From the IMG/VR virus record IMGVR_UViG_3300045919_000149, positions 1 through 60,364 of that record: a stretch of 60,364 bases of DNA. One strand, 5' to 3'. The notes under the pieces are model-generated. The model had not been told where the DNA came from. It worked only from the letters and a program-made list of their open reading frames with translations, and searched no databases. Position numbers and translations under genes: made by a program. This document shows positions 40,886 to 48,936 of the stretch, one piece after another. Every line of letters begins with the position of its first letter. Within the stretch, counting starts at the first letter, position 1. This DNA comes from a virus.

Positions 40886-42454
40886 TTACGCTTCAACACC
40901 ATTGTTCTCCTTGACCATGTCCAGAAGAACGCCTTGCATAGACTGCTTGGCTGCCAGTCTTTTATATATCGTTCGCTCCATAGCTGTGCCTGCAATATGC
41001 ACAATTACAGTTTTCTTTGTCTGCCCCGGGCGACGAACCCGAGCACACGCTTGCTCATAAATTTCGTTCGAGTGAACCGGAGCGTACCAGACAATCGTCG
41101 TGGCAGCAGTTAGGGTAAGCCCGTGGCTCATGGTCTGCGCATTGGCCAACAAGACGCGCGGTTCGACTTGGTTTTGGAACTCACCAAAAATGCGATCACG
41201 CTCAGACTTGCTAGTCTCGCCATTGACTACTTCCACTGTTGTGTCCTTGTCTAATTCTGTCTTGATTGCGTTCAACGCCCCGGTCAAGGGGACAAATACT
41301 ATCACCTTTCCTTCCGACTCTTCAATGATTTCTTTGACTAAATCAACCCTCGGCTTAGATGGAATAATTATGTTTTCGCCATTCGTTCCGTACGCAACGC
41401 CACATGCAATTTGTATCAGTTTATTGGCCTTGACAGCTTCGTTGACAGCGAGTATTTGGCCACCTGCGGCTTCCGTCGACAGGCGGGTCATCATGTCTTT
41501 GTAGGCCTTGTCTTGCTCCTTGGTTAGTTCCACTTCCCGGGAGAGCACGATCTGTTCTGGCAGATCGACACAGTCGTCCAGCGCATACCGGATGGCTGGC
41601 TGCATGCACTTGAACACGGTGTCATTCGCAGTCGGTCGCGCAATCCACTTGAAGGGCGTCAATTGCCGCATCACGGAATCTTTGAAGCGGCCGAAGTACC
41701 GAGGCACTTCCGGGTTGTCTGGTGTGATAAGGCGGCACTGAGCCCACGCGTCGGTAGGGGAGTTGGGCGTAGGTGAGCCAGTCATTCCCCACACGCGCCG
41801 GGGCGCTTGCTTGTTGCATATTTCGTTGAGTATTGTCCATCGGTCGGTCTGTGCGTTGCGGGCCATAGCTAGTTCATCCACCACAACAAGATCGATGTCC
41901 GGGCGTTTGGCTAACTCCTTTTTGATGATGCTGATGCCATCAATGTTGATGATGTATATGTCGGCTTTCTGGTCCAGCAGTTTTAGTCGACGTTCGCGGG
42001 AGCCATAGAGTACGACGGCATCCAGATGCGGGAACGTGGAGAACACCGCGTCCCCCCACGTGCGCTCCATGGTAGACAGCGGGCACACAACCAGCATGCG
42101 TTTGGCCTGCTTGACTGTTCTTAGGTAGTCATAGGCCCACAGCGCTGAGTTGGTTTTCCCAGTGCCCATGTCGTTGAGACAAAAAGCACGCCTGCTCATG
42201 GAAAGAAAACTAGCCGTCGTGCGTTGCACTTCAAACGGATTGAACCGTCCGTTGGCCAACGGATAGTCGTAGTGCAGTGGCATCGGGTCCGGTATGTCGA
42301 ACCCCAAGTTGCGCAGCACCCGCGTCTCGTCGGGCCGGTGAGGTAGAGCTACCACATGGCTGTTCACCATGCGCGCTGTGGGTATCACCGACGTTATCCT
42401 TGAGGGGTGCCGCAGCTTCAAGACCACGGCTTTTTTTCTTTTGTGGATGTACAC
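40886..42454 (-). CDS. SNF2/DEAD-type helicase (522 aa)
   Basis: A superfamily 2 DNA helicase/translocase with both RecA-like lobes. Motif I is NDMGTGKTN near residue 95, motif II VVVDELAMA near 194, and motif VI RVRRPGQTKK near 480, with GMTGSPTPN (motif III-like) between. These match the compact SNF2-like proteins of phages, which act in replication, recombination or fork repair. The start is a GTG at 42454, one base after the upstream stop; an internal ATG at residue 29 has no ribosome site. Confidence 0.9.
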   Translation of the reverse strand: MYIHKRKKAVVLKLRHPSRITSVIPTARMVNSHVVALPHRPDETRVLRNLGFDIPDPMPLHYDYPLANGRFNPFEVQRTTASFLSMSRRAFCLNDMGTGKTNSALWAYDYLRTVKQAKRMLVVCPLSTMERTWGDAVFSTFPHLDAVVLYGSRERRLKLLDQKADIYIINIDGISIIKKELAKRPDIDLVVVDELAMARNAQTDRWTILNEICNKQAPRRVWGMTGSPTPNSPTDAWAQCRLITPDNPEVPRYFGRFKDSVMRQLTPFKWIARPTANDTVFKCMQPAIRYALDDCVDLPEQIVLSREVELTKEQDKAYKDMMTRLSTEAAGGQILAVNEAVKANKLIQIACGVAYGTNGENIIIPSKPRVDLVKEIIEESEGKVIVFVPLTGALNAIKTELDKDTTVEVVNGETSKSERDRIFGEFQNQVEPRVLLANAQTMSHGLTLTAATTIVWYAPVHSNEIYEQACARVRRPGQTKKTVIVHIAGTAMERTIYKRLAAKQSMQGVLLDMVKENNGVEA

Positions 42455-42455
42455 G

Positions 42456-42773
42456 TTACTCTACCCAGTACATCAGGGTAAAACCTTTATGCTGAACGAC
42501 GTTAAGGACGTGGGGAATCCTGTCTGTTTCGGTAGGGTCACCGTGGCAGTTTTCACAAGTAAACGCAATAGAAAGTCCATCTCTGCGCGCGCTCGGGTTA
42601 TCTTCCATGGTGGCTTTTGTAAAAACGCCGCCACCTTCGTCTGAGATCATCCCAGCAACACCCCGTTCAGCGTCTTCTGCACGGAAGAATGCGGTAACCG
42701 ATATTTGATGAAGGTTATTTCCGGGGCAGCATGGGCACTGCAGGTCCCCGTCCTCAATTTTAGCGAACTTCAT
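42456..42773 (-). CDS. Putative zinc-binding protein (105 aa)
   Basis: A 105-residue protein with CPCC near residue 12 and CENC near 70, a possible split zinc ribbon. It mentions no catalytic motif. I set the start at the ATG at 42773, which overlaps the upstream stop as ATGA and has AGGTGG upstream, and not at the longer frame start at 42830. It lies between the helicase and HNH-like genes. Role unknown. Confidence 0.7.
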   Translation of the reverse strand: MKFAKIEDGDLQCPCCPGNNLHQISVTAFFRAEDAERGVAGMISDEGGGVFTKATMEDNPSARRDGLSIAFTCENCHGDPTETDRIPHVLNVVQHKGFTLMYWVE

Positions 42774-43057
42774 TTGGAACCACCTTTCTTGTCCACCGGC
42801 ACCTTGTATCCAGCTTCGCCTTCGCGCCATCCACGGTTCTTGGTAGCGGGCTCGACCTTCAGGTTACTGGCCACCGTCTTGCCACCACCTGACAGGGGTT
42901 TGACGTGGGCAATATCTTTGCCATCGCCAATTGCTACCTTGCCCGCAGCGATCTCATGGCGACGTTCGCGGCGACGTTCGACACCAGCTTCTTTCTGGGC
43001 GGGTTGCGAGTTATAGGCCTTTTGGTAGGCCAGCTTTTCTGCAGTTGATTTAGCCAA
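42770..43057 (-). CDS. HNH-like small protein (95 aa)
   Basis: A 95-residue basic protein. Residues about 49-74 read IAHVKPLSGGGKTVASNLKV, similar to the D-H-x-x-P-L-x-x-G-G-x-x-x-x-x-N-L core of HNH nucleases, but the usual first Asp is replaced and no CxxC pairs are seen. The N-terminus is Arg/Lys-rich. It could be a minimal HNH nuclease, a degenerate one or a DNA-binding protein. It overlaps the next upstream gene by 8 bp. Confidence 0.6.
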   Translation of the reverse strand: MAKSTAEKLAYQKAYNSQPAQKEAGVERRRERRHEIAAGKVAIGDGKDIAHVKPLSGGGKTVASNLKVEPATKNRGWREGEAGYKVPVDKKGGSK

Positions 43058-43343
43058 GTTCTTTCTCCAATAAAAAGTCCATCAATTGCTGAGCGTCGTC
43101 AACGACGATAGCCCAAGCCCCGGCCGCAACCATCTCTCGTATGACACGATCTTGATTTGCGGTGGTGTTGTTTCGCTTACCTTTTGCCTTCACTTCCACA
43201 CCAAGAAGCTGGCCGTTCTTGCAGCACATTATGTCAGGTATGCCGTGCGTTGAAAAGGGGCCAGCTACTGCAATGTAGAACCACCAGCCCTCGCTTTTAA
43301 GTATGGCCTTGACTTTTTCTTTGACCTTTCCTTCAGGTGTCAC
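43050..43343 (-). CDS. VRR-NUC domain nuclease (97 aa)
   Basis: A 97-residue stand-alone VRR-NUC protein of the PD-(D/E)XK superfamily, known from FAN1 and from phages, where it can resolve branched DNA. The core is HGIPDIMCC (Asp near 37) and LLGVEVKAKGK (Glu-x-Lys near 50-52), followed by QDRVIREM with its conserved Gln. It is of the typical length. It lies in a run of nuclease and helicase genes, suggesting a role in recombination intermediates. Confidence 0.88.
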   Translation of the reverse strand: MTPEGKVKEKVKAILKSEGWWFYIAVAGPFSTHGIPDIMCCKNGQLLGVEVKAKGKRNNTTANQDRVIREMVAAGAWAIVVDDAQQLMDFLLEKELG

Positions 43344-43582
43344 GATGGCTCCATTTCACGAAGTTGATGACTGCGCCCTGCAATAACTACATGCGTTAAC
43401 CCCATGCGCAACCACAAGCTGTTGAGAACAACTACTTGCTCTTCCGGCACGCCGATCTTAAGTAGCGTAGTTACATAATCGAGTTGACTACGCACCAAGT
43501 AACCCCCTTGCTTCGCCCGTATTAAATGCAGAAGCAGGTGTTCTATGGATATTCCTAACGATGACTTTGGCTCTTCGTTCAT
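43340..43582 (-). CDS. Hypothetical protein (80 aa)
   Basis: Eighty residues, mostly hydrophobic helical pattern (EHLLLHLIRAKQGG, YVTTLLKIGVPEEQVVVLNSLW). The start at 43582 is firm: AAGGAGGG stands six bases upstream. This ribosome site lies inside the upstream gene, whose frame then runs 95 bp into this gene. The end overlaps the VRR-NUC gene as ATGA. No family recognised. Confidence 0.65.
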   Translation of the reverse strand: MNEEPKSSLGISIEHLLLHLIRAKQGGYLVRSQLDYVTTLLKIGVPEEQVVVLNSLWLRMGLTHVVIAGRSHQLREMEPS

Positions 43583-43724
43583 GCAGTCCCTCCTTGAAGG
43601 TGAGTGTCAGGGTGCCAAGCGTTACCTTGAAGGGGTGTTGCTTGGCCAGTTCAAACGATGCTTGCGCACCGGCTTTGATGGCTGCCACCAATTGTGGCTT
43701 GTTGATTACGACTGCTTCGTCCAT
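43488..43724 (-). CDS. Hypothetical protein with 95-bp overlap (78 aa)
   Basis: The first 45 residues look like a normal small protein (MDEAVVINKPQLVAAIKAGA, VTLGTLTLTFKEGLHERR). The last third, inside the overlap with the 43340-43582 gene, is of odd composition. This suggests either true overlapping coding or loss of an older stop codon. The leader, 17 bases identical to that of the next gene, contains AAGGAG. Confidence 0.6.
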   Translation of the reverse strand: MDEAVVINKPQLVAAIKAGAQASFELAKQHPFKVTLGTLTLTFKEGLHERRAKVIVRNIHRTPASAFNTGEARGLLGA

Positions 43725-43975
43725 TACGTTTTCTCCTTTGCGATCTTTTTGCCCAAACGGTCTACGACTTGGGCACCTACTATGGCTTGCAGGTTAGCGA
43801 CAAACTTTTCGCTTTTCATTGCGGCCTTGACCTCATGCTCGATGTAGAGCCGCAGTTCTTTGCCTGTGTAGTAGTCGACGGTAACTTTGATGGTTTTCAG
43901 GCACTCCTTGGCCACGTAATCTTCAACATACTTTTTCATACTTGCAGGGTCAATCTTTACGTCAATGGTAAGCAT
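43724..43975 (-). CDS. Hypothetical protein (83 aa)
   Basis: Eighty-three residues with alternating strands and helices (MLTIDVKIDPASMKKYVEDY; IKVTVDYYTGKELRLYIEHEV), Lys-rich. It shares with the downstream gene the exact leader CATTACGTTTTCTCCTT (+ strand, 43973-43989 and 43722-43738), so the pair may result from a small duplication of a translation signal. Function unknown. Confidence 0.7.
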   Translation of the reverse strand: MLTIDVKIDPASMKKYVEDYVAKECLKTIKVTVDYYTGKELRLYIEHEVKAAMKSEKFVANLQAIVGAQVVDRLGKKIAKEKT

Positions 43976-44631
43976 TACGTTTTCTCCTTGTAGTGTTGGC
44001 AGGTTTTACAGGGGCACCAGCCTCGGCATAGGCCCGATGGTTTAGCAGGCCATGAGTCCTGCTCGTAGGCGCGCTCCATGCGGCGCACCCGGGGCACAAA
44101 CTGTTGCCAGATAACTGGCACAGCATCCGCACCCATCGTCTTCTTGGTCATCTTGGATTCTTTAAGCCACACGAATGCTGTCTGGATGACTTCGGTGTCA
44201 GGCCACTGCGCCATGATGTAGCCAGCGTACAGGTCCAACTGCTCAGTGGGTTTCTTCTTGCCTGTCTTCCAGTCAGCGATGAGCACGCGTTTCTTGTGGC
44301 GCACAACCAAGTCAGCGATGCCGCGACTCCATGATGCATCCCACGGTGCGGGCTCAAAGTTCTTGTCGATAGCAAACTTGTACTCCACCAGCTTCTCACC
44401 GGGCAGCCGCGCAAACTTATCTGCGATGCTTTGCCAGTGTTGCATGCCCTCGGGTAAGGGCTCGTTGTGAATCATCACGTTCTCAAATGCGGTGTGCACC
44501 TTCTTGCCCCACAGTGTTGCAGCCGTATCGCCCTCGACTATGTCCTTGAGCACTTTGGTGTGGTAGAACTGCTTGGCGCACGTCTCGAAGGCAGACAGTC
44601 GCGAGTATGTCCAGCTACTCATTTTTTTCAT
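43975..44631 (-). CDS. Cas4/RecB-like PD-(D/E)XK exonuclease (218 aa)
   Basis: A 218-residue nuclease of the PDDEXK_1 (Cas4/RecB) group. The motifs are SRLSAFETCAKQFY at the N-terminus, GKKVHTAFE with the family His near 44, GIADLV (catalytic Asp), LIADWKTGKK (Asp-x-Lys) and QLDLYAGY. Cys near 18 and the C-terminal CRGWCPCKTC cluster could bind an iron-sulphur cluster as in Cas4. There are no cas genes nearby, so it probably trims ends in phage recombination or packaging. The start overlaps the upstream stop (ATGA). Confidence 0.88.
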   Translation of the reverse strand: MKKMSSWTYSRLSAFETCAKQFYHTKVLKDIVEGDTAATLWGKKVHTAFENVMIHNEPLPEGMQHWQSIADKFARLPGEKLVEYKFAIDKNFEPAPWDASWSRGIADLVVRHKKRVLIADWKTGKKKPTEQLDLYAGYIMAQWPDTEVIQTAFVWLKESKMTKKTMGADAVPVIWQQFVPRVRRMERAYEQDSWPAKPSGLCRGWCPCKTCQHYKEKT

Positions 44632-44933
44632 GAGAGTTCTTCCAAAATCATCATGCTGCTACCCAGATACCAGAGGCCACCTTGGGATGCCGGGCGGTGA
44701 ATGGCGTCGAGTACCTTGATAGACACCTTGCACCACACACGGTCCCCACCTTGGCGCAGATGGGGTGCCAGAGGTTCATTGCACACATGCCAGCCGGGGC
44801 GATGCGCGTAGCCCTTGGTTGGGTGATCTTCTGCAGGGTAGCTGATGCCCTTCTCCAGCCGCAGTCTGCGGTTAATAAACAAGGGGCCGTAGCTGCCGTC
44901 CTTGCGCTTGCGAAAAAGTTTGTATCCAATCAT
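44628..44933 (-). CDS. Conserved phage protein (101 aa)
   Basis: A 101-residue protein with the landmarks YKLFRKRKDGSYGPLFINRR, PTKGYAHRPGWHVC and GGLWYLGSSM. I recognise this pattern from small uncharacterised proteins in replication regions of several phages. No catalytic motif is clear, although the conserved H-R-P-G-W-H-x-C could bind metal. It is coupled by ATGA to the nuclease gene. Confidence 0.75.
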   Translation of the reverse strand: MIGYKLFRKRKDGSYGPLFINRRLRLEKGISYPAEDHPTKGYAHRPGWHVCNEPLAPHLRQGGDRVWCKVSIKVLDAIHRPASQGGLWYLGSSMMILEELS

Positions 44934-45164
44934 TTAGTTCTCCAGTGCATGAAGGGTGGCGAGATGCCGCGCTACTTCATACGTCATTGTTACGGGTTGC
45001 CCCCACATATTGCAATCCACTGTGTCGCCGGGTTTGTGCGCTTCCACTTTGATGCGGACTACATTTTTTACCATGCTAAGCATGTGAACTACTTGGGAGG
45101 GCAGTTCGTTAAGCTGCCCCACCGTAGCTATGTGGTAGTGCCCAAGGTTCTCAGTGCGGTTCAT
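44934..45164 (-). CDS. Hypothetical protein ending in LEN (76 aa)
   Basis: A 76-residue protein, start overlapping the upstream stop (ATGA). The C-terminal helix VARHLATLHALEN resembles the ends of several other small proteins in this block. Not recognised. Confidence 0.65.
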   Translation of the reverse strand: MNRTENLGHYHIATVGQLNELPSQVVHMLSMVKNVVRIKVEAHKPGDTVDCNMWGQPVTMTYEVARHLATLHALEN

Positions 45165-45385
45165 TTTTCCAGTGCTTCTTCGACTAGGAAGAGGTTAATT
45201 AAACGCTGGGATATATGCAGCTCCACTCCAGCGTGATTCAGGATGTTAAATCCCGACGGATTCGGTAGGCTCCCTCGCCTACGCATGTCAACAAGCTCCG
45301 ACTTGTAATCACGAAGAACGTCGCGCAGGGTAAGTGCGCAATCGTCCAACGTCCCTTGCTCCGTAAAGTTAGTGGGCTTCACCAT
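45161..45385 (-). CDS. Hypothetical protein (74 aa)
   Basis: A 74-residue, mixed-charge protein. The ATG at 45385 lies inside the end of the polymerase gene (17-bp overlap); the longer frame to 45490 is only the polymerase shadow. It ends by an ATGA overlap with the next gene. The C-terminus LFLVEEALEK is helical. No function can be given. Confidence 0.6.
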   Translation of the reverse strand: MVKPTNFTEQGTLDDCALTLRDVLRDYKSELVDMRRRGSLPNPSGFNILNHAGVELHISQRLINLFLVEEALEK

Positions 45386-47336
45386 AGCTGTACCCCATTC
45401 CTGATTCAGACCATTTAATAAGCGCTGGCCACCATGTGGTCGGTTCACGCATGATGGCATCCAGCTTGTCGCGTACTGCCTCGGCCTCATGCAGTTTCAC
45501 GATGCAAACGTATTCGTCATGGACCAGCAACGCTGGCTTGATACCGTGGCGTGTGTACATAGCCCGCACAACATCGCGCAGCACATCGGCTGCCAGCGCT
45601 TGGACAATGTTCTCGTCGACTTTCCCGGCGTAGATGCGCGCCCGGTTGCGGCCGGTGCCATACCACCATTCCTTCTTGCCCTTGTCGCCGATTTCCTGAT
45701 GCAGCCCGGGGTACCAAATCTTGCGTCCGCTTGGCAGTGCGATGTGGTCCTTGCCGGTCCTGCACAAGCCCCACGGGTCGATCGCTCCGTCGTTGCCGTT
45801 GTAGATGTCGGTCAGCGCGTTGTGGCAGGTACGCCAGCCCTCGTAAATCTCGCTGTACTCTTCACGCCACTTGTCCGTGATCTCTTGCGCTTCATCGAGC
45901 GTGATGTCCACGCCGCCCATCATCTTGGCGATGCGCTGGAATGTCGCAGCCCCCGCACCGAAGCCCAGCCCCAAGTGAGCGATCTTGCCGATCTGCCGCT
46001 GGTTCTTGGTCACGTCGGCTACGCTGGGCACCGTGTACAGGTTGGCCGCGAACTCACGGTACAGGTCAGCCTTGTCAGGGCTTGCATGAAAGAGCTTCAT
46101 GCTGGAGCGCACTTGCCACAAGAAGTGGTTGATGCGCAGCTCGATACCGCTAAGGTCAGAAGTCACAACCATGTAGCCGCTGGGTGCGATCAGTGAGTTA
46201 CGCAAGCAGTCGGAGAGCTTCGGTTTGGTCGGGTCGATGCGTGGCAGGTTCTGCGGGTTGAAAATCTCACCGCTCCAGCGACCAGTGGTGGCCGCACCTG
46301 CGTAGCGCAACGGCATGGGCAGCTTACCCTTCAAGCGGCCCGAGGCTTCGAGGAACTTGGCAATGCGCGTTTCCAGCAGGGTGCTCTTGGCCTCCAGCCG
46401 CGCGGTCACTGCCATGGCCACTACGGGGTCGTCGTGTTCTTCCAGTGCAAGGAAGGCCTCATCTGTCTTGGACAGCGCCGGTATCTGCTTGTTCGGGTTG
46501 GTGGGAGACGCCTTCATCGGGATAGGCACGCCGCGCTTGGTCAGTATTTCACCGAACTTCGCCGCAGACATGAGCTGCATGCGCGTGAACTCAGCAAGCT
46601 GCGTGCCGGTTTCCAGCACGTGGACCACCTGTTCTACCTTGGACATCAGCAAGTCTGTAAGCTCCTTGAGTGAGCGCAGCTTCTCTTCCTGAACAGACAG
46701 CAGGGTGCTGCGTAGAAGGTCGCCGTCAACAAGGAACTGGGGCTCCGTCAGCATGCGCGTGGTCAGGTCGATCTGCAGCAGCTCCTTGGATGGGAAGTCG
46801 CGCGCCAGTAACTTGAACAGCCCACAGCATTGCTCGGTGTCGTCCTTGTTGTAGACCGCCATGGCCTTGATCTCTTCCTTGGTGAAGTCCTTCAAGTGAC
46901 GCCCCTTGGTGTTGATGAGCGCTGACTGGTCCTTCACGCCACTGATGCCCATGGCTTCCAGTTCAGACTTGAAGTGCGCGACCAGCTTGGACAGTGAGCC
47001 GCCCACGTCCGCGTTGTACTTGGAGCGTGCCATAGCCAGCGTGCAACCCCACATCTTTGGTGTGATGCCAAAGCGCCACGCGAGGATGAGCGCATCGAAG
47101 CCCGACATGTTGTGGCCAATGGCCATGCCCTTGTCCCATGCAACGCTGGCCAACGCTTTGCGAATCTCATCCTCGCCGAAGTAGACCATGGCAGCGCCGT
47201 TGATGCCGACCTTCATGCACATCGAGATGATTTCCGTTTCCGGGTGCATCACGTACTCGATGTTGGTCATCTTCGAGAGTGTGTGGGTCACGCTCCAGAA
47301 AGTTTCAAAGTCTATGTAGACCGGTGTGATTTTCAT
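45369..47336 (-). CDS. DNA polymerase, family A (655 aa)
   Basis: The replicative polymerase, T7-type in length (T7 gp5 is 704 residues). The 3'-5' exonuclease is present: YIDFET (Asp9, Glu11) and GHNMSGFDALILAW. The polymerase motifs follow: A is SDLSGIELR with Asp394, B is RQIGKIAHLGLGFGAG near 450-465, and C is VHDEY with Asp607. All catalytic acids are intact. There is no thioredoxin-binding insertion that I can see. It works with the primase-helicase and SSB-like protein encoded nearby. Confidence 0.95.
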   Translation of the reverse strand: MKITPVYIDFETFWSVTHTLSKMTNIEYVMHPETEIISMCMKVGINGAAMVYFGEDEIRKALASVAWDKGMAIGHNMSGFDALILAWRFGITPKMWGCTLAMARSKYNADVGGSLSKLVAHFKSELEAMGISGVKDQSALINTKGRHLKDFTKEEIKAMAVYNKDDTEQCCGLFKLLARDFPSKELLQIDLTTRMLTEPQFLVDGDLLRSTLLSVQEEKLRSLKELTDLLMSKVEQVVHVLETGTQLAEFTRMQLMSAAKFGEILTKRGVPIPMKASPTNPNKQIPALSKTDEAFLALEEHDDPVVAMAVTARLEAKSTLLETRIAKFLEASGRLKGKLPMPLRYAGAATTGRWSGEIFNPQNLPRIDPTKPKLSDCLRNSLIAPSGYMVVTSDLSGIELRINHFLWQVRSSMKLFHASPDKADLYREFAANLYTVPSVADVTKNQRQIGKIAHLGLGFGAGAATFQRIAKMMGGVDITLDEAQEITDKWREEYSEIYEGWRTCHNALTDIYNGNDGAIDPWGLCRTGKDHIALPSGRKIWYPGLHQEIGDKGKKEWWYGTGRNRARIYAGKVDENIVQALAADVLRDVVRAMYTRHGIKPALLVHDEYVCIVKLHEAEAVRDKLDAIMREPTTWWPALIKWSESGMGYSYGEAH

Positions 47337-47581
47337 TTTTCAAGTCCTTGAGTTACAAGGTGCGTAATAACGGCTTGCACACCTTGTTCGATTGCCTCTG
47401 CACCGAAGCAGAGTCGTGGGTGGCCGAGCTGTTCACCCTGCGCGTTGACACACAACACAAAGCCACCTTCGACGTTTCCTATGCTAATAACTACTGAGCA
47501 CGTCATGGGGATGCCGATACGCGGTACCGATTGCGCCATTCGTTCGTAGGGGTCGACGTTGGGAGTGTAAGGGCTGGCCAT
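47333..47581 (-). CDS. Hypothetical protein (82 aa)
   Basis: Eighty-two residues; a beta-rich centre (CSVVISIGNVEGGFVLCVNAQGEQ) and a helical end. It overlaps the polymerase start as ATGA and the upstream stop by one base. The pattern 'GGFVLCVNAQGEQLG...IEQGVQAVITHL' appears in small phage proteins of unknown role. Confidence 0.65.
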   Translation of the reverse strand: MASPYTPNVDPYERMAQSVPRIGIPMTCSVVISIGNVEGGFVLCVNAQGEQLGHPRLCFGAEAIEQGVQAVITHLVTQGLEK

Positions 47582-47859
47582 TACTTGAGCCCCGCAGAAA
47601 CAATCGCCGTGGTGATTGTGTCCATCAGGTTGTCGCCGTCATGCACAAGGTATACCTCCATGTCGTTCTTGTCCGGTCCATTTTGGTTGTACTCGTTGCG
47701 TGTGTACACAACGATCTTGCCGTTGACTGCGTCGATGATCTCGAAGAAGTTGCGACGTTTCGTTTCGATGAGCCGGTTACCGCCGCCGACAAAACTTGCA
47801 ACAGGGGCATCGATGCCTTTAGGGCCTAGCCCCAGCCAGCGCAGTATCCAGTTTTTCAT
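47581..47859 (-). CDS. Hypothetical protein (92 aa)
   Basis: A 92-residue protein with an amphipathic N-terminus (MKNWILRWLGLG) and a beta-rich body (FFEIIDAVNGKIVVYTR, MEVYLVHDGDNL). It shares its general plan, a small beta domain followed by a helical end, with the protein at 48075-48452. ATGA coupling upstream. Function unknown. Confidence 0.65.
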   Translation of the reverse strand: MKNWILRWLGLGPKGIDAPVASFVGGGNRLIETKRRNFFEIIDAVNGKIVVYTRNEYNQNGPDKNDMEVYLVHDGDNLMDTITTAIVSAGLK

Positions 47860-48074
47860 GCCAGTACCTCCAAGAGCTTGCTCATGTAGTGCTGCGCTTT
47901 CTTCAGGTCTTCAATGCCGCCTTTGTCGTTACAGCGCATGGTGTACTTGATGACGTTGCCGCGCAAAAAACCCACGAACTCTTCCTTGGACAGACAAGAT
48001 TCCATCGTCTGCCACGGTGTTACTTTCTTTGAGCGGTAATGGTCACCGCCCACTTGCATGTCGTCTGCTCGCAT
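47856..48074 (-). CDS. DUF3310-like protein (72 aa)
   Basis: The sequence QVGGDHYRSKKVTPWQ near the N-terminus and FLRGNVIKYTMR ... GGIEDLKKAQHYMSKLLE in the second half match the DUF3310 pattern of small phage proteins, sometimes labelled nucleotide kinase-like. The His in GGDHY and the Arg/Lys-rich helix are the conserved parts. At 72 residues it is the usual length. The biochemical role is unsettled. Confidence 0.88.
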   Translation of the reverse strand: MRADDMQVGGDHYRSKKVTPWQTMESCLSKEEFVGFLRGNVIKYTMRCNDKGGIEDLKKAQHYMSKLLEVLA

Positions 48075-48452
48075 TTAGTTCTCCAGTTTTGCTTCGACCA
48101 GTGCTTGGCCTATGGTTTCAAGTAATGACGTGCCGGTCGGCACGACGTACATGCGCCCACCCACTGCAACAGTGCGACCGTTTTCCACTTCACTCACGAC
48201 GATATGAATGACTTGGCGCGTTGGAAACCCTCCGACAATGTTGGCCAACTTGGTTTGCCCGCCCCAGACATCACCTGCGCTAATTGTTGCGCCGTTCTGG
48301 CCAACGTACGTACCCTGCGTGGCTGCAGCAAATTCATACTTGTCTTGCGCCATCAGCTTATCAACAAACGGCGGGTTTGCACGTATCGCCATATTTTCTA
48401 TTTGCTGGCGCATCGCTGCGTTTTTTAGGCTTTGTTCATCTGCGGTACTCAT
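48075..48452 (-). CDS. Hypothetical protein (125 aa)
   Basis: A 125-residue protein with a helical N-terminal third and a beta-rich rest (VIHIVVSEVENGRTVAVGGRMYVVP), ending GQALVEAKLEN. The stop abuts the DUF3310-like start, whose ribosome site GGAG is inside this gene. The Ala-Leu-Val codons near the end carry the near-copy GACCAGTGCTT of the repeated motif. Not recognised. Confidence 0.65.
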   Translation of the reverse strand: MSTADEQSLKNAAMRQQIENMAIRANPPFVDKLMAQDKYEFAAATQGTYVGQNGATISAGDVWGGQTKLANIVGGFPTRQVIHIVVSEVENGRTVAVGGRMYVVPTGTSLLETIGQALVEAKLEN

Positions 48453-48664
48453 ACTGTCCTTTCGGTTGGTGGGGTTGGTTTCTTAGGTAAGGGTGCCCAT
48501 GACACCCAGAAATTGTTCTTGCCGTCGTAGTGTCCGTAGGTAGCCACACCACCTTGGCCAAGCAGTTGTATCTTCACGCCGCGCGGTGTGTCCGGGCCGA
48601 TGGGTAGCCAGAACGTATCGACGGCCACAGCGACGGACTTATCCGTGTTGAGAGTGTGCGTCAT
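48449..48664 (-). CDS. Hypothetical protein (71 aa)
   Basis: Seventy-one residues: TFWLPIGPDTPRGVKIQLLG then GGVATYGHYDGKNNFWVSWAPLPK. This is a small beta-rich protein of a kind common in phage early regions; a Pro-rich tail ends it. Coupled by ATGA on both sides. Function unknown. Confidence 0.7.
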   Translation of the reverse strand: MTHTLNTDKSVAVAVDTFWLPIGPDTPRGVKIQLLGQGGVATYGHYDGKNNFWVSWAPLPKKPTPPTERTV

Positions 48665-48936
48665 ATTTTCATATCATCCGGTCGTGGGCAATCTTCAAAA
48701 CGCTCTATCTTGGATGCCATGAAGATACGGGTGGGTACGCCAACGCGTGAGCGTTTCCAGCGGTCAACGTAGAACAGCAGATTATCCTCCACCACGATGT
48801 TCACCGTACTACGTGGATACCCTGTAATCTTGGCAATGTCGTACGCGGTCATGCCATCGTCGGACGCGGACAGTGTGTCAAACACCGCACGCACGCATTT
48901 GGTATACCGCTCAAGCGAGATCGCAGCCTTAACCAT
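48661..48936 (-). CDS. Winged-helix DNA-binding protein (probable, 91 aa)
   Basis: A 91-residue protein. MTAYDIAKITGYPRSTVNIVVEDN (about 29-52) has the helix-turn-helix pattern with the conserved turn Gly and a recognition helix, followed by a wing-like hairpin (YVDRWKRSRVGVPTRIFMAS). It may regulate transcription of this operon, perhaps at the palindromes near the genome ends, but that link is only a guess. AAGGAG precedes the ATG. Confidence 0.7.
   Translation of the reverse strand: MVKAAISLERYTKCVRAVFDTLSASDDGMTAYDIAKITGYPRSTVNIVVEDNLLFYVDRWKRSRVGVPTRIFMASKIERFEDCPRPDDMKI

Noticed and set aside
42770-43057. Functional HNH homing endonuclease
   Set aside because: The pattern near residues 49-70 is HNH-like, but the first acidic residue and the zinc Cys pairs are missing, and the gene is not inserted in another gene; kept only as HNH-like.
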